Positions 41,177-51,900 of a stretch of DNA of 64,000 bases are shown here, one piece after another (position 1 is the stretch's first letter; each line of letters begins with the position of its first letter). The notes below the pieces were generated by a model. That model was not told the DNA's origin. It worked only from the letters and a program-made list of their open reading frames with translations, and searched no databases. Origin of the DNA: 43-108 sp001915545 (GTDB lineage Bacteria > Bacteroidota > Bacteroidia > Bacteroidales > Bacteroidaceae); the NCBI GenBank assembly GCA_902491215.1, contig CABUGV010000010.1, positions 25,317 through 89,316 on the forward strand, written 5' to 3'. A program made the translations under genes and the position numbers.

Positions 41177-42316
41177 ATGAAAATTCTGACGACTATTCTT
41201 CTGGGAGCCGCTCTTCTGGCTCAGAATGCAGAAGCAAAGAAAAAGCCTGCAAATCAGGAGCAGGTAGACCAGACTGTAGCTATGATTGAAAAGGTCAATG
41301 ATTATTGGCAATCAACACGCAGCACTGAGTGCCGTGCTTTTTGGGACAATGCCGCTTATTATACAGGAAATATGGCCGCATACGACCTGACAAAGAAGCA
41401 GGAATATCTGGATTACTCTATCAAATGGGCTGAACACAACAAGTGGATGGGAGCTAACAATCCTGATCCTGCAAAATGGAGATACAAGACTTACGGCGAA
41501 GGACAGGATTTCGTTCTGTTTGCTGACTGGCAGATCTGTTTTCAGGTATACATGGATTTGTACAATATCGATCCTCAGGATTACAAGATCAAGCGTACAA
41601 AGGAAGTAATGGAATATCAGGCTAATATGGATGCTTGTGACTTCTGGTGGTGGTCTGATGCTCTATATATGGGTTTCCCTATTTTTACAAAATTGTACAA
41701 GATTACTGGCGACGAGAAACTTCTTAAGAAACAGTACGAGTGTTTTGTTTGGACAGACAGTCTGCTTTTCGATACAGAAGACCAGTTGTATTACAGAGAC
41801 GCCAAGTATATTTATCCAAAGGTCAAGACTGCATGCAACGGAGGCAAGAGCTTCTGGGCACGTGGCGACGGATGGGTTTTGGCAGGATTGGCAAAAGTTC
41901 TGACTGATTTGCCGAAGAAGAGCGAATACAGAAAATTCTATATAGACCGTTTCAAGAAACTTGCGGAAGGTGTGGCAAGGTGCCAGCAGGAAGAAGGATA
42001 TTGGAGTCGCTCAATGCTTTGCGAGGACGATGCTCCAGGACCAGAAACCAGCGGTACAGCTTTCTTTACATACGGTTTGCTTTGGGGCGTGAACAATGGA
42101 ATTCTGAAAGAGAAACAGTATAAGCCTGTTATCGATAAGGCTTGGAATTATCTTACAAAGGTGGCTCTTCAGGACGATGGAAGTATCGGATATGTTCAGC
42201 CTATCGGCGAGAAACCGGATCCAACAAAGAAAGTTGATGCCAAGTCGCAGGCTCCTTTCGGAACTGGAGCATGGCTGTTGGCTGCTTGTGAATACGTTAA
42301 ATATCTGAATAAATAA
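41177..42316 (+). CDS. Glycoside hydrolase family 105 (unsaturated rhamnogalacturonyl hydrolase-like)
   Basis: 379 aa, signal peptide (MKILTTILLGAALLAQNAEA), then an (alpha/alpha)6 barrel: YTGNMAAYDLTKKQEYLDYSIKWAEHNKW, ADWQICFQVYMDLY, CDFWWWSDALYMGFPIFTKLYKITGD with the catalytic-region Asp, and FWARGDGWVLAGLAKVL, ending GTGAWLLAACEYVKYL. Family GH105 removes unsaturated uronic acid from rhamnogalacturonan fragments made by lyases. It is not part of a SusCD locus here; a terminator precedes and another follows. Periplasmic pectin-fragment degradation is inferred. Confidence 0.9.
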   Translation: MKILTTILLGAALLAQNAEAKKKPANQEQVDQTVAMIEKVNDYWQSTRSTECRAFWDNAAYYTGNMAAYDLTKKQEYLDYSIKWAEHNKWMGANNPDPAKWRYKTYGEGQDFVLFADWQICFQVYMDLYNIDPQDYKIKRTKEVMEYQANMDACDFWWWSDALYMGFPIFTKLYKITGDEKLLKKQYECFVWTDSLLFDTEDQLYYRDAKYIYPKVKTACNGGKSFWARGDGWVLAGLAKVLTDLPKKSEYRKFYIDRFKKLAEGVARCQQEEGYWSRSMLCEDDAPGPETSGTAFFTYGLLWGVNNGILKEKQYKPVIDKAWNYLTKVALQDDGSIGYVQPIGEKPDPTKKVDAKSQAPFGTGAWLLAACEYVKYLNK

Positions 42317-42329
42317 ATTCATAAAACGC

Positions 42330-42388
42330 CCGTTTATACATCTTTGGTCATTAAATTTGTCTGAAGATAAGTGTATGCGGGCTTTTTT
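42330..42388 (+). terminator. Terminator after the GH105 gene
   Basis: GCCCG...TATACATCTT pairs with AAGATAAGTGTATGCGGGC (outer arm 42330-42334 with 42378-42382) followed by T6. Confidence 0.7.
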
Positions 42389-42414
42389 GTAAGCTTATAT
42401 AAACTATATTTTCT

Positions 42415-44190
42415 ATGAAACAGTTTTTGAAATACGTACTGGCTACCATTACTGGTATGGTAATCTTGGGTTTGTTCTTTTCTGTAGTTTCTGTTGTGAC
42501 TCTCCTTGGAGTATCATCGACATCTGCAAATTTCAAGGTTGCTGAGAATTCTGTGCTGATTCTGGATTTGAACGGTACATTGGTTGAGCGTTCAGACGAT
42601 GATCCGTTTGCAGGTTTGTTCTCAAGTTCTGAGAATCAGACTATCGGACTTGACGATGTGCTTCAGGCCATTGACAAAGCTAAAAAAGAACAGAACATAA
42701 AAGGTATATATATGCAGGGTGGGGCGCTTGCTGGTGCATCGCCTGCAATGCTTGAGGAAATAAGAAATGCATTGGAGGACTTCCGTAAAAGCGGTAAGTT
42801 TGTAGTTTCTTATGCTGATTCATACACTCAGGGAGCATATTATTTGTGCAGTGTTGCCGATTCTGTTTTGATAAATCCGCAGGGTATGCTTGATTGGAAA
42901 GGATTGGCTATGCAGACTGTATATTTTAAGGAACTTCTCGACAAGGTAGGTGTTAAGATGCAGATATTCAAGGTCGGAACCTATAAATCAGCTGTTGAAC
43001 CTTATATCCTGAACGAAATGAGTGAGGCTAACAGGGAGCAGATAACAGTATTTTCTGGCGAAATATGGAAGGAAATGCTTGACGATGTAAGCAAGTCGCG
43101 CAAACTTAAGGCAGAAGTTCTCAATCAGTTGGCTGACACAGCGTTGTGCTTCAGCTCGGCTGACATGTATCTTAAGTCAGGATTGGTTGATAAGGTTACT
43201 TATTCAGACGATGTTCCAAGAGTTATTTCCAACATGATGAAGTTGGATGACGGACGTGAATATAAGAAAGTGACACTTGCTGAAATGGCCAATGTTGTTA
43301 AGAACTCACCTAAGAATATCAGCGGAGATATAGTTGCTGTTTATTATGCTTATGGAAACATCATTGATCGTCCTTCTGGATATTCTACAAGTGAAATAGC
43401 TGCGTCTAAGGTTATTAAGGATCTTCAGAAACTTACTGATGATGAATCTGTAAAGGCTGTTGTTCTGCGTGTGAACTCAGGCGGTGGAAGTGCTTTTGCT
43501 TCAGAGCAGATATGGCATGAAATAGTAAAGATGAAAGAAAAGAAGCCAGTTGTCGTTTCTATGGGAGGTATGGCCGCTTCTGGTGGATATTATATCTCTT
43601 GTGCCGCAGATCGTATATTTGCCGAGCCGACAACATTGACTGGCTCAATAGGTATATTCGGAACATTCCCTGATGCAAGTGAACTTATTAACAACAAGCT
43701 TGGCGTACATTTCCAAACTGTCAAGACTAATAAGTATGCTGACTTCGGCGATATTTCAAGACCAATGAATACTGGTGAACAGGGCTTGCTTCAGGCATAC
43801 GTCAACCGTGGCTACGAATTGTTTACCAAGAGATGTGCAGATGGACGCAAAATGAAACAGGATGATATAAAGGCTATTGCTGAAGGTCGCGTGTGGACAG
43901 GTGTTCATGCCAAGAAAATAGGACTTGTCGATGAACTTGGTGGTCTGGCAGATGCTGTTGCCTATGCTAAGAAAAAGGCGAAAGTGGAGGATTGCACGGT
44001 TATGAGATACCCTGCTAAATCGAACGTCTTTGAAGTTCTTATGAACAGAGTTTCTACTGATACCTATGCCGATGCACAGATGCGTGAAACATTCGGTGAT
44101 TACTACGATATGTTCATGACTGTACGTCGCTTGTCTGGACAGAGCTCTGTTGAGGCTTCTATGCCGTACATCTTCAAGTTCAATCTTTAA
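42415..44190 (+). CDS. sppA: Signal peptide peptidase SppA (67K type)
   Basis: An inner-membrane serine protease that degrades cleaved signal peptides in the periplasm. The 591-aa product has an N-terminal membrane anchor (YVLATITGMVILGLFFSVVSVVTLL) and two tandem ClpP-fold halves, as in E. coli SppA. The Lys of the Ser-Lys dyad is in the N half (KVGTYKSAVEPY) and the Ser in the C half (GGMAASGGYYIS), with VLRVNSGGGSAFASEQIW and LTGSIGIFG around it. It is the first gene of an sppA-lpxK-punA-thiL cluster, an order familiar in Bacteroidales. Confidence 0.95.
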   Translation: MKQFLKYVLATITGMVILGLFFSVVSVVTLLGVSSTSANFKVAENSVLILDLNGTLVERSDDDPFAGLFSSSENQTIGLDDVLQAIDKAKKEQNIKGIYMQGGALAGASPAMLEEIRNALEDFRKSGKFVVSYADSYTQGAYYLCSVADSVLINPQGMLDWKGLAMQTVYFKELLDKVGVKMQIFKVGTYKSAVEPYILNEMSEANREQITVFSGEIWKEMLDDVSKSRKLKAEVLNQLADTALCFSSADMYLKSGLVDKVTYSDDVPRVISNMMKLDDGREYKKVTLAEMANVVKNSPKNISGDIVAVYYAYGNIIDRPSGYSTSEIAASKVIKDLQKLTDDESVKAVVLRVNSGGGSAFASEQIWHEIVKMKEKKPVVVSMGGMAASGGYYISCAADRIFAEPTTLTGSIGIFGTFPDASELINNKLGVHFQTVKTNKYADFGDISRPMNTGEQGLLQAYVNRGYELFTKRCADGRKMKQDDIKAIAEGRVWTGVHAKKIGLVDELGGLADAVAYAKKKAKVEDCTVMRYPAKSNVFEVLMNRVSTDTYADAQMRETFGDYYDMFMTVRRLSGQSSVEASMPYIFKFNL

Positions 44191-44207
44191 TAAAACAGTA
44201 AATCTGA

Positions 44208-45335
44208 ATGGAGGGAGATCATATAAAAATAAGAGAATGGCTGATTCCGTTGTCCTGGCTTTACGGGCTTGGTGTTTCCTTGCGAAACGCCTTGTTTGAC
44301 TGCGGTATTCTGCATTCCGAGTCGTTCGAAATACCTGTCATAAGTGTAGGAAATATCACCGTAGGCGGTACAGGCAAGACTCCTCATGCGGAGTATCTGA
44401 TAAGGTTGCTAAGACGGGACTTCCATGTGGCAATCCTGAGCCGTGGATACAAACGGAAGTCTAAAGGATTCCTTTTGGCCTCAAATGATACTCCTGTTGA
44501 GATGATTGGTGATGAACCGTACCAGATGAAACATAAGTATCCTGAAATACACATGGCAGTCGATAAAAATCGCTGCCATGGTATCAAGATGCTTTCGGCG
44601 CCAGATGTAAAACCGCCGGTCGATGTCATCATACTTGATGATGCCTATCAGCACCGTTACGTTATACCAGGCATAAATATCCTTCTTATGGACTATCATC
44701 GCCTTATTTGCTACGACACATTGCTCCCTGCCGGACGTTTGAGAGAATCGAAAAATAACAAGCGTAGGGCCGACATAGTTATCGTAACCAAGTGCCCAGA
44801 CACCATTACACCTATGGAGCAGCGTGGCATCGAACGTTCGCTGGAGTTGTATCCTTGGCAAAAACTGTATTTCTCTACATTCAGATATGGAAAACTGAAG
44901 CCTCTTTTCAATAATCATGAACGCGAGGTGGAGCTTTCTGATGTAAAAGGCAATTATACTGGTATTATTCTTCTTACCGGTATCGGCTCGCCGAAACAGA
45001 TGGAGTTTGACATGCAGAAGTATTTTGATTTCCATCCTCTGCATTTCAGTGACCACCATGTGTTTACCGAGAAGGACATTGCGTCTATAGAACGCGAGTT
45101 TGAATCTCTTCCTAAAGGACGACGGATGATAATTACCACAGAAAAGGACTCAACCCGTTTGTCTGCTTATGGAAAACTGAGTCGTGAACTGATGGATGCC
45201 ATTTATGTCCTTCCGATAGAAGTTGATTTTATGAATGGCAAGGCTTCTGATTTTAATGATAGAATTATTGGCTATGTTCGAAAAAATTCAAGAAACAGTA
45301 TCCTTCATAAAAGAAAGGATGCCGATAAGTCCTAG
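44208..45335 (+). CDS. lpxK: Tetraacyldisaccharide 4'-kinase
   Basis: Phosphorylates the 4' position of the lipid A disaccharide at the inner membrane. The 375-aa product begins IREWLIPLSWLYGLGVSLRN (membrane-associated helix) and has the P-loop GNITVGGTGKTP (about residues 48-59), followed by LSRGYKRKSKG, DEPYQMKHKYP and ILDDAYQHRYV, all LpxK hallmarks. Located 17 bp after sppA. Its 3' end overlaps punA by 62 nt in a different frame. Confidence 0.95.
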   Translation: MEGDHIKIREWLIPLSWLYGLGVSLRNALFDCGILHSESFEIPVISVGNITVGGTGKTPHAEYLIRLLRRDFHVAILSRGYKRKSKGFLLASNDTPVEMIGDEPYQMKHKYPEIHMAVDKNRCHGIKMLSAPDVKPPVDVIILDDAYQHRYVIPGINILLMDYHRLICYDTLLPAGRLRESKNNKRRADIVIVTKCPDTITPMEQRGIERSLELYPWQKLYFSTFRYGKLKPLFNNHEREVELSDVKGNYTGIILLTGIGSPKQMEFDMQKYFDFHPLHFSDHHVFTEKDIASIEREFESLPKGRRMIITTEKDSTRLSAYGKLSRELMDAIYVLPIEVDFMNGKASDFNDRIIGYVRKNSRNSILHKRKDADKS

Positions 45336-46083
45336 AACTGCTGTTGTACTTGGGTCTGGACTTGGCGGATTTACCAAAGAGATAGATGTTGTTGCTTCGA
45401 TGGACTATAAGGAAATTCCTAATTTCCCGATGTCTACAGTCGAAGGTCACAGGGGACGTATGATTTTCGGTCGTATTGACGGTACGGATATCATTGCACT
45501 TGACGGGCGTTTCCACTATTATGAAGGCTATTCCATGCAGGAGGTTACGTTTCCTGTTAGAGTCTTGGCCGGATTAGGAATTGCCAATCTGTTGGTAAGT
45601 AATGCGTCTGGAGGTGTAAATCCGGAGTTGAAAGTCGGCGATTTGATGATTATAACCGACCACATCAACTTTATGCCAGATAGTCCTTTGCGAGGCAGGA
45701 ACAATCCTATAGGTCCGCGATTTCCGAGCATGCACAATGCCTATGATGCGGAATATGTCAAGAAGGCTTTGGATATTGCTGAAAAGCACGGGATAGAAGT
45801 CCGCCAAGGCGTGTATCTTGCAGATCAGGGCCCTGCATACGAAACTCCGGCAGAGTACAGGATGTATCGTATTTGGGGAGCCGATGCAGTCGGCATGTCG
45901 ACCGTTCCGGAAGTTATAGCTGCTGTACATTCTGGTATGCGCGTATTCGGCTTGTCCGTCATAACTGATATCGGTTATGGTGATGTGATAGGCAGTGTAA
46001 ACCACGAAGAAGTTCAGAAGGTTGCAGACCTTGCACATTCAAAACTTACAGTGCTCTTCCGAGAACTCATTGCGTCTATTTGA
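45274..46083 (+). CDS. punA: Purine-nucleoside phosphorylase
   Basis: Trimeric class I PNP: cleaves guanosine/inosine with phosphate to base and ribose-1-phosphate. The 269 aa contain VVLGSGLGGF, the phosphate/ribose site STVEGHRGR and FHYYEG, NASGGVNPELKVGDLM, and MSTVPEVIAA. ATG 45274 (MFEKIQETV) fits the family; the in-frame upstream codon at 45235 would extend it inside lpxK. The 62-nt overlap with lpxK implies coupled translation, although the pathways are unrelated. Confidence 0.95.
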   Translation: MFEKIQETVSFIKERMPISPRTAVVLGSGLGGFTKEIDVVASMDYKEIPNFPMSTVEGHRGRMIFGRIDGTDIIALDGRFHYYEGYSMQEVTFPVRVLAGLGIANLLVSNASGGVNPELKVGDLMIITDHINFMPDSPLRGRNNPIGPRFPSMHNAYDAEYVKKALDIAEKHGIEVRQGVYLADQGPAYETPAEYRMYRIWGADAVGMSTVPEVIAAVHSGMRVFGLSVITDIGYGDVIGSVNHEEVQKVADLAHSKLTVLFRELIASI

Positions 46084-46193
46084 TATTAGGAACTTTTATC
46101 GACATGTTTTTCAGGGCATAGACGTACCAGACTGTGTTTGTTGCAGGTGATGTCTATTTTCAAGAAACGTCGGGTTGTAAAAATATTAATATT

Positions 46194-47285
46194 ATGCAGG
46201 AAAAAAACAGAACTGAAATAAGTACCCTAGGTGAATTCGGTCTTATCAAGAGATTGACCGAAGGTATAGAGCTTAAGAATGACACAACAAAGTATGGAGT
46301 TGGTGATGATTGCGCCGTATTGTCTTATCCCGATAAGGATATACTAGTGACGACAGACCTTTTGATGGAAGGTGTACATTTCGACTTGACCTACACTCCT
46401 CTGAAACATCTTGGATACAAGTCTGTGATGGTCAATCTGAGCGATGTCTACGCAATGTACGGAATGCCTAAGCAGATTGTTGTCAGCATGGCCCTGAGCA
46501 AGAAGTTCAGTATCGAGGATATGGAAGAATTTTATGCAGGCCTGCGTCTTGCCTGCGATGAGCACGGTGTGGATATTGTCGGTGGCGACACGTCTTCTTC
46601 TTATACCGGTCTTGCAATTAGCATAACATGTATCGGAGAGGTTGAAAAGGATGGAGCTGTTTTCCGCAATGGCGCAAAACCTACAGACCTTATTTGCGTC
46701 AGTGGAGACTTGGGTGCTGCATATATGGGCTTGCAGTTGCTGGAGCGCGAAAAGCACGTTTTCGACGAACAGTTGGCCGAAGCCGGCAAACTGCAGGGTG
46801 AAGCCCGCAAGCGAATGGAAGAACAGATTCTTCAGAACCAGCCTGATTTTGCCGGACGCGAATATCTTCTTCAGCGTCAGCTTCGTCCGGAGGCCAGACG
46901 TGACATCATCCTGAAGCTCCGAGAGATGGGTATCAGGCCGACAGCCATGATGGACATCAGCGATGGTCTCAGCAGTGAACTGATGCACATCTGCTCGCAG
47001 AGCAACTGCGGATGCCGTGTATTTGAAGAAAGAATTCCTTTGGATTATCAGACTGCCGCTATGGCCGAAGAACTTAATATGAATGTCACCACGTGTGCTC
47101 TCAACGGCGGTGAGGATTATGAACTGCTCTTCACTGTACCTATATCTGAGCATGAACGTATTGAGGAGATGGAGAATGTCAAAATCATCGGTCATATTAC
47201 AGAACAGGAACTTGGCTGTGCACTTGTAACACGCGACAATCAGGAGTTTGAATTGAAAGCACAGGGATGGAATCCTTTGAAATAA
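46194..47285 (+). CDS. thiL: Thiamine-monophosphate kinase
   Basis: Last step of thiamine pyrophosphate synthesis (TMP + ATP). The 363-aa product from ATG 46194 has the AIRS-type ATP-binding motifs YGVGDDCAVL, LVTTDLLMEGVHFDL, LSDVYAMYG, VDIVGGDTSSS, and C-terminal MMDISDGLSSELMHIC and LNGGEDYELLFTV. An in-frame GTG at 46134 is upstream but adds non-conserved residues. It is somewhat longer than E. coli ThiL because of a helical insert around residues 190-230. Ends the sppA cluster before a terminator. Confidence 0.94.
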   Translation: MQEKNRTEISTLGEFGLIKRLTEGIELKNDTTKYGVGDDCAVLSYPDKDILVTTDLLMEGVHFDLTYTPLKHLGYKSVMVNLSDVYAMYGMPKQIVVSMALSKKFSIEDMEEFYAGLRLACDEHGVDIVGGDTSSSYTGLAISITCIGEVEKDGAVFRNGAKPTDLICVSGDLGAAYMGLQLLEREKHVFDEQLAEAGKLQGEARKRMEEQILQNQPDFAGREYLLQRQLRPEARRDIILKLREMGIRPTAMMDISDGLSSELMHICSQSNCGCRVFEERIPLDYQTAAMAEELNMNVTTCALNGGEDYELLFTVPISEHERIEEMENVKIIGHITEQELGCALVTRDNQEFELKAQGWNPLK

Positions 47286-47351
47286 TCACTGTTGAATATT
47301 TCATTGGACTGTCCTGATGATTTATATGAGTAACTGAAAAAGGAAAATTTT

Positions 47352-47390
47352 AGGGATTTATACCGCATCAATGGTGTAAATCCCTTTTTT
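47352..47390 (+). terminator. Terminator of the sppA-thiL cluster
   Basis: AGGGATTTATACC (47352-47364) pairs with GGTGTAAATCCCT (47373-47385) with one wobble, then a T-run to 47390. Confidence 0.8.
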
Positions 47391-47512
47391 ATTTTGCAGA
47401 ACTGATATTCTCGTTTTTGTATTAACAATCTTCGCTGTCTGTTCTAAGAATTCAACATTTCATTGTTATGACAGATTGGCTTTATTGTTAGCACACTCCG
47501 CGTTTCCTGCGT

Positions 47513-48106
47513 TTACGCTTCATTCTGATTTTTATAAAGCCCGTTTGCTTTTATATAAGCCAATACTTCAGGATTGAGATATTTGGATACGTCTGCACCA
47601 TTTCTTATGCCTTCGCGTATCTGTGTGGAACTTATGTCAAACAAATCCGTTGATGCCACCGTTACGTTTTCCGGTACATTGTTCAAATCTATTTCGCATC
47701 CAGGACGTCTGTATACAATTATCTGGTGATTGGCCATGATTTCATCGCTCTTGTACCATTTGCGGAAAGCAAGCCAGTTGTCTGCGCCGATTATGAGACA
47801 GAATTCATGCTGTGGATATTTCTCTTTCAGCACCTTCAGCGTGTCGAAAGTATATGACGGTTTGGGCATGTCGAATTCTATGTCTGATACCTTTATGCAC
47901 TTTATGCCTTCAACTGCAATCTCTGCCATTTTCAGTCTTACGCGGTCATCAAGAAGTTCTTCAGACATGTTGCGCTTGAAGGGGTTGAGGGGCGAAACGA
48001 CAAGCCATACTTCGTCCACAAGCTTCTGTTCGCAGATAGCTTGTGCCAACGAAGTATGGCCTATATGTACAGGATTGAATGATCCCCCGTATATACCTAT
48101 TTTCAT
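47513..48106 (-). CDS. nadD: Nicotinate-nucleotide adenylyltransferase
   Basis: Converts nicotinate mononucleotide to deamido-NAD in NAD synthesis. The 197-aa product has the nucleotidyltransferase motif GGSFNPVHIGHTSLA (~6-20), SPLNPFKR, LIIGADNWLAFRKWY, and the C-terminal ISSTQIREGIRNG (ISSTxIR). It is downstream of gmk by 47 bp on the same strand, the usual Bacteroidetes order. Confidence 0.95.
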   Translation of the reverse strand: MKIGIYGGSFNPVHIGHTSLAQAICEQKLVDEVWLVVSPLNPFKRNMSEELLDDRVRLKMAEIAVEGIKCIKVSDIEFDMPKPSYTFDTLKVLKEKYPQHEFCLIIGADNWLAFRKWYKSDEIMANHQIIVYRRPGCEIDLNNVPENVTVASTDLFDISSTQIREGIRNGADVSKYLNPEVLAYIKANGLYKNQNEA

Positions 48107-48153
48107 TATTTGATGTCTGTATGGTTGGTAGATGTTGCAGAAATCAAAATGCT

Positions 48154-48720
48154 TTATTCTGCTCCGAGGAACTTCTGAACCAGTTCCAGAACTTCAGCCT
48201 CGGCCTTTTCCAGATTGTCATTTACGACAACATGGTCGAAACGTTCTGCAAAGCTGAGCTCGAATTCTGCTCTTGCAATTCTGTCTTCTATCACCTCTGC
48301 CGAATCTGTACCTCTTCCGTTCAATCTTTTACGCAGTTCTTCGATGCTTGGCGGCTGGATGAATATGCTCATTGCTTTTTCGCCGTAATGCTCTTTTATA
48401 GAACATCCGCCTTTCACGTCTACATCGAAAATCACATTCTCGCCCTCAGCCAGCTGTTTGTCCACCTGCGATTTCAGTGTTCCGTAGAATCTGTCTGTAT
48501 ACACTTCTTCATACTCCAGAAAGTCGCCCTCGGCAATTCTTTTTCTGAATTCGTCTGATGAGAGGAAGAAGTATTCCACACCGTTCTGCTCTTTGCCTCT
48601 TGGAGGACGGCTCGTTGCAGAAATTGAGAAATGGAGATTCAGTCCCTGTTCCATCAGATAGTTTATGATTGTGGATTTTCCGCTACCGGATGGGGCAGAG
48701 AAGATTATACATTTTGCCAT
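48154..48720 (-). CDS. gmk: Guanylate kinase
   Basis: Phosphorylates GMP to GDP. The 188-aa product has P-loop FSAPSGSGKSTII (~6-18), the GMP-binding SATSRPPRGKEQNGVEYFFLS, DVDVKGG and the lid region RGTDSAEVIEDRIARAE. In other Bacteroidetes it normally follows yicC directly; here a 4.1-kb gene lies between them. Confidence 0.96.
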   Translation of the reverse strand: MAKCIIFSAPSGSGKSTIINYLMEQGLNLHFSISATSRPPRGKEQNGVEYFFLSSDEFRKRIAEGDFLEYEEVYTDRFYGTLKSQVDKQLAEGENVIFDVDVKGGCSIKEHYGEKAMSIFIQPPSIEELRKRLNGRGTDSAEVIEDRIARAEFELSFAERFDHVVVNDNLEKAEAEVLELVQKFLGAE

Positions 48721-48838
48721 ATAAGTAAGATTTAATATTTCGGTTGCGAAGTTACGTATTTTTTCTTATCCATCGGGCCGGTGGCTGTATTTCGATGCTT
48801 TTTTCTACGTTATAAGCTTTTGATTTGTATAAACAAAA

Positions 48839-48871
48839 GAATGGCGGATGCCATGTGTGCGTCCGCCATTC
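48839..48871 (-). terminator. Terminator of the T9SS metalloprotein gene
   Basis: GAATGGCGGA (48839-48848) pairs exactly with 48862-48871. On the minus strand TTTTGTTTATAC follows. It lies ~48 bp after the stop of the 48919-53034 gene. Confidence 0.75.
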
Positions 48872-48918
48872 CATAATGATGATGTGTTAGAATTGTCCTT
48901 TAGTCATTCATTTCGCTA

Positions 48919-51900
48919 TTACTTTACAGCGACAGTTTTTCTGCCAACAATGTAAAGTCCGGCCTCAAGAGGTACGAATTTTGAACTTCCATTCAGATTT
49001 ACGGTTCTTACAACCATACCTGTGACTGAATATATCTTTACAGCTTTGACCGAAGCCTTGTTTTCTGCAGCGATAGTTATACCTCCATCCTCTGGTATGA
49101 TGCTTATGCCTTCGCCGTTGCTGCTGTCCTCGATACCGTCAATAGATGTTCCTGTTTCGTCAGTGTCAATAACTGCAAGGTCGGCAATGATTGCCATTGC
49201 GTCACCATTGGCGTCGTTCTTGATAGAGATGTAGAATTCGCCGTTGCCTTCAAGTTCATTCGGTACAGTAAATTCATAACTGCTCTCTTTCAATGTTCTC
49301 TTTGTTGTGCTCGACTTGAATACTTCCTCACCAAGCTTTGTACTGGTTGACTTCTCGTATACGCCCACTGTCAGATTTGGTGCGGCACCGTTGTTGTGCC
49401 ATCCGTACTTCATTGAAAGCTCATATTTGCTGCCAGCCTGTAGACCGTCGAAAGTGTATCTGAACTCTTCGCTGTTGTTGAATCTTATCCAAAGGATTCT
49501 GTTCTGATCGTAAGCGTTTCCGTCAAATGTATATCCGTTGTACTCGCCGTTGCCCGGATCCATGTATCTGTTTGCCGAACTGTTGGCAGTGTTCCATGTT
49601 ACACTCGGAGTAGACGACCATCCGAACTTGCTCGGTTCGCTTCCTGTTCCAGTGGCACCGTTTCCATCCCATCCGTAAGCGTAGTTCTTCACGAAGCTGA
49701 TGGTGTATACCTTGTCTGTCGATCCGCCTGCACCAACTGCAGTCACTTTTGCAGTTCCCGGTATGCTTGCTGCCTGTTCAATGTTTATGCTTCCTTCATA
49801 CATGCTGTATTTCTCAGCATTGACAACATAGTCCTCCGGCTTGCCTTCCGGATTTACGGAATATGTATATTCAGTTCTGTCGGAAGTGAAACCAGGCAAA
49901 GTCTTGCCGTTTACGCTCAGGTCTGTGAGAATCAGAGAACTTGTAGCTTCGTCAAGCAGTTCTGTTTCTTCTCCAGTCATGAGAATCCATCTTTGTGACT
50001 CTGCATTGTCCGCAAGATTGAATGTGGCAACCATCGTTTTTCCGCTGTTTGTAGCTGCCAGGCATGGAGGGTTGAGCTTGCTCTCAGGGCGTACAATCCA
50101 GTATCCCTTGCCTTTGAATGTGTAGTCGCCCGAACTGATTTCTTTTTCAGTTCTTCCGCCCATCAGCTGGAAGTACTCATTGTTGCCTGGAGTCTCGGTC
50201 TCTTTGAGCGTGATACCGTATGTGCCGGTAGTTCTGTATGTCATATATTTGCCGGTTGCGACATTGCGCAGGCTGTAGTAGCTGTTTGTTGGGGTGAATG
50301 AGATATACCATGCACAGCTGTCGTCTGCAACGGCTTCTGCACCGGATGCCGTAGCCCATTCAAGCTGTCCGTCGGCGTTCTCGCGCAGATAAGATGTACT
50401 GAAACCGTATGAGTCGGACTCGTTCTTTATGTAATACTTTGTGTCGTCTTCCTGTTCAAATGTGTATGCAGGAGTTGCGAAACCGCCAGTTGGTGGCAGA
50501 CCGTCTTCGCCGAGCGCCTGGGTTATGAGGGCGTTTCCGATGTACTGCAATTCGCTCTTCGTGTCCTCAAATGCACCGTTTATACCGTAAGAAATAATAT
50601 TCGATGCACCAGTACCCCACATGTGTGTCTTGTCGCCGGTTACACATACTTCTTCGTTGTTCTCAAGAAACTGTATGACATTGTTCGCTCTTTCTCCGAG
50701 CCACTTTCCGCTGGTTCCGTTTTCGCGCAATACGGAATTTGGACCGTACCAAATGCTGTGCTGTCCTACACCGACAGTGTGGTTCATTTCGTGGAGTGCA
50801 GTACCTGTCTGCTGGTAAGAAGAGTTGGCTCCGAACTGCATGTATCCGCTGTAGCTTGCTTCAGCAGTTGGAGTTCCAGCGTTGTAGTTTACAGAAAGCT
50901 TCTTGCCCTGAATGCTGGTAAGGTTGTTCCAGTAGCCAACGGCCGATTCCATAGCCTTCTTTATTCTCTCGTGGTGTTCAGGAGCGCTTGTTACACTGCT
51001 GTTCAGCTGATATGTGGCTGTACCCATAGGTATTGTGATGACCTTGATGCAGTCGCCGTAGCCTACAGCATATCCTTTAGTGATGGCATATGCCCTGACA
51101 TAATAGATTGTAGACGGCTTCAGATTGTCGATGCAATATATGTATCCGTTGTGAGAGTAGTATTTCGTTGAGCGATTGTCCAGAACTGTCGGCTCTGGCG
51201 ATGTGCTCCAGCAAAGTCCGTGTTCCATTATTTCGGACATGTTTACACCTTCAATCTCGCTTCTTCCGAATATCATTGTAGCACCTCTTGCGTAATCTTT
51301 TCTAGTTGTCACGCTCGGCACGTCGCCGCTGGCATTTGCAAGCTGATATGCAAATACAGCCTTGTCCATATTCATTGTCGCTTCCTGCAGTACTGTGTTG
51401 TCCGAGTTGAGGTCTGCAGCCACTGCTTCTGCCGTCTCTATTGCAGTCTTGAGTTCTTCGGCTCCATTGCCGCTTCCTTCTCCATATATTTCCTTTGCAT
51501 TGTTGATTGAAGTCTGGAGTGCATCAAAAGCATCAGCAGATGATTCTGCGGCTTTTACTGCTTCGTCGAGAGTGTTGACAGCTTCCTGAACCTTCTCGCT
51601 GTCAGTATTGCCTATGACGCTTCTCACACCTTCTATTGCGCTGTTCAAATCCTCCAATACTGCATTCTGCATCTTTCTTTCAGCCAATTTCTCTGCACTT
51701 TCTATCATTGCATTCAGAGCGCTGGTGATGTCTTCCATGTCAGTGCCTGTGCAGTAGAGACGGAAGTTGTCGCATGCAATCCAGTTGCCGGTAGCACCTT
51801 CGGCCTTGAATCCGATGGTAGCCTTGCCTGAGAGTATTGTGAAATTGAGGGTGTATTCAGCTGTTTTCGTTACAGCAGTCTTGCTGTTGTCTGCAAAAAT

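Noticed and set aside
41177..42316. Polysaccharide utilisation locus around the GH105 gene
   Set aside because: Flanking genes are ispF and sppA with terminators on both sides; no lyase, SusCD or sensor.
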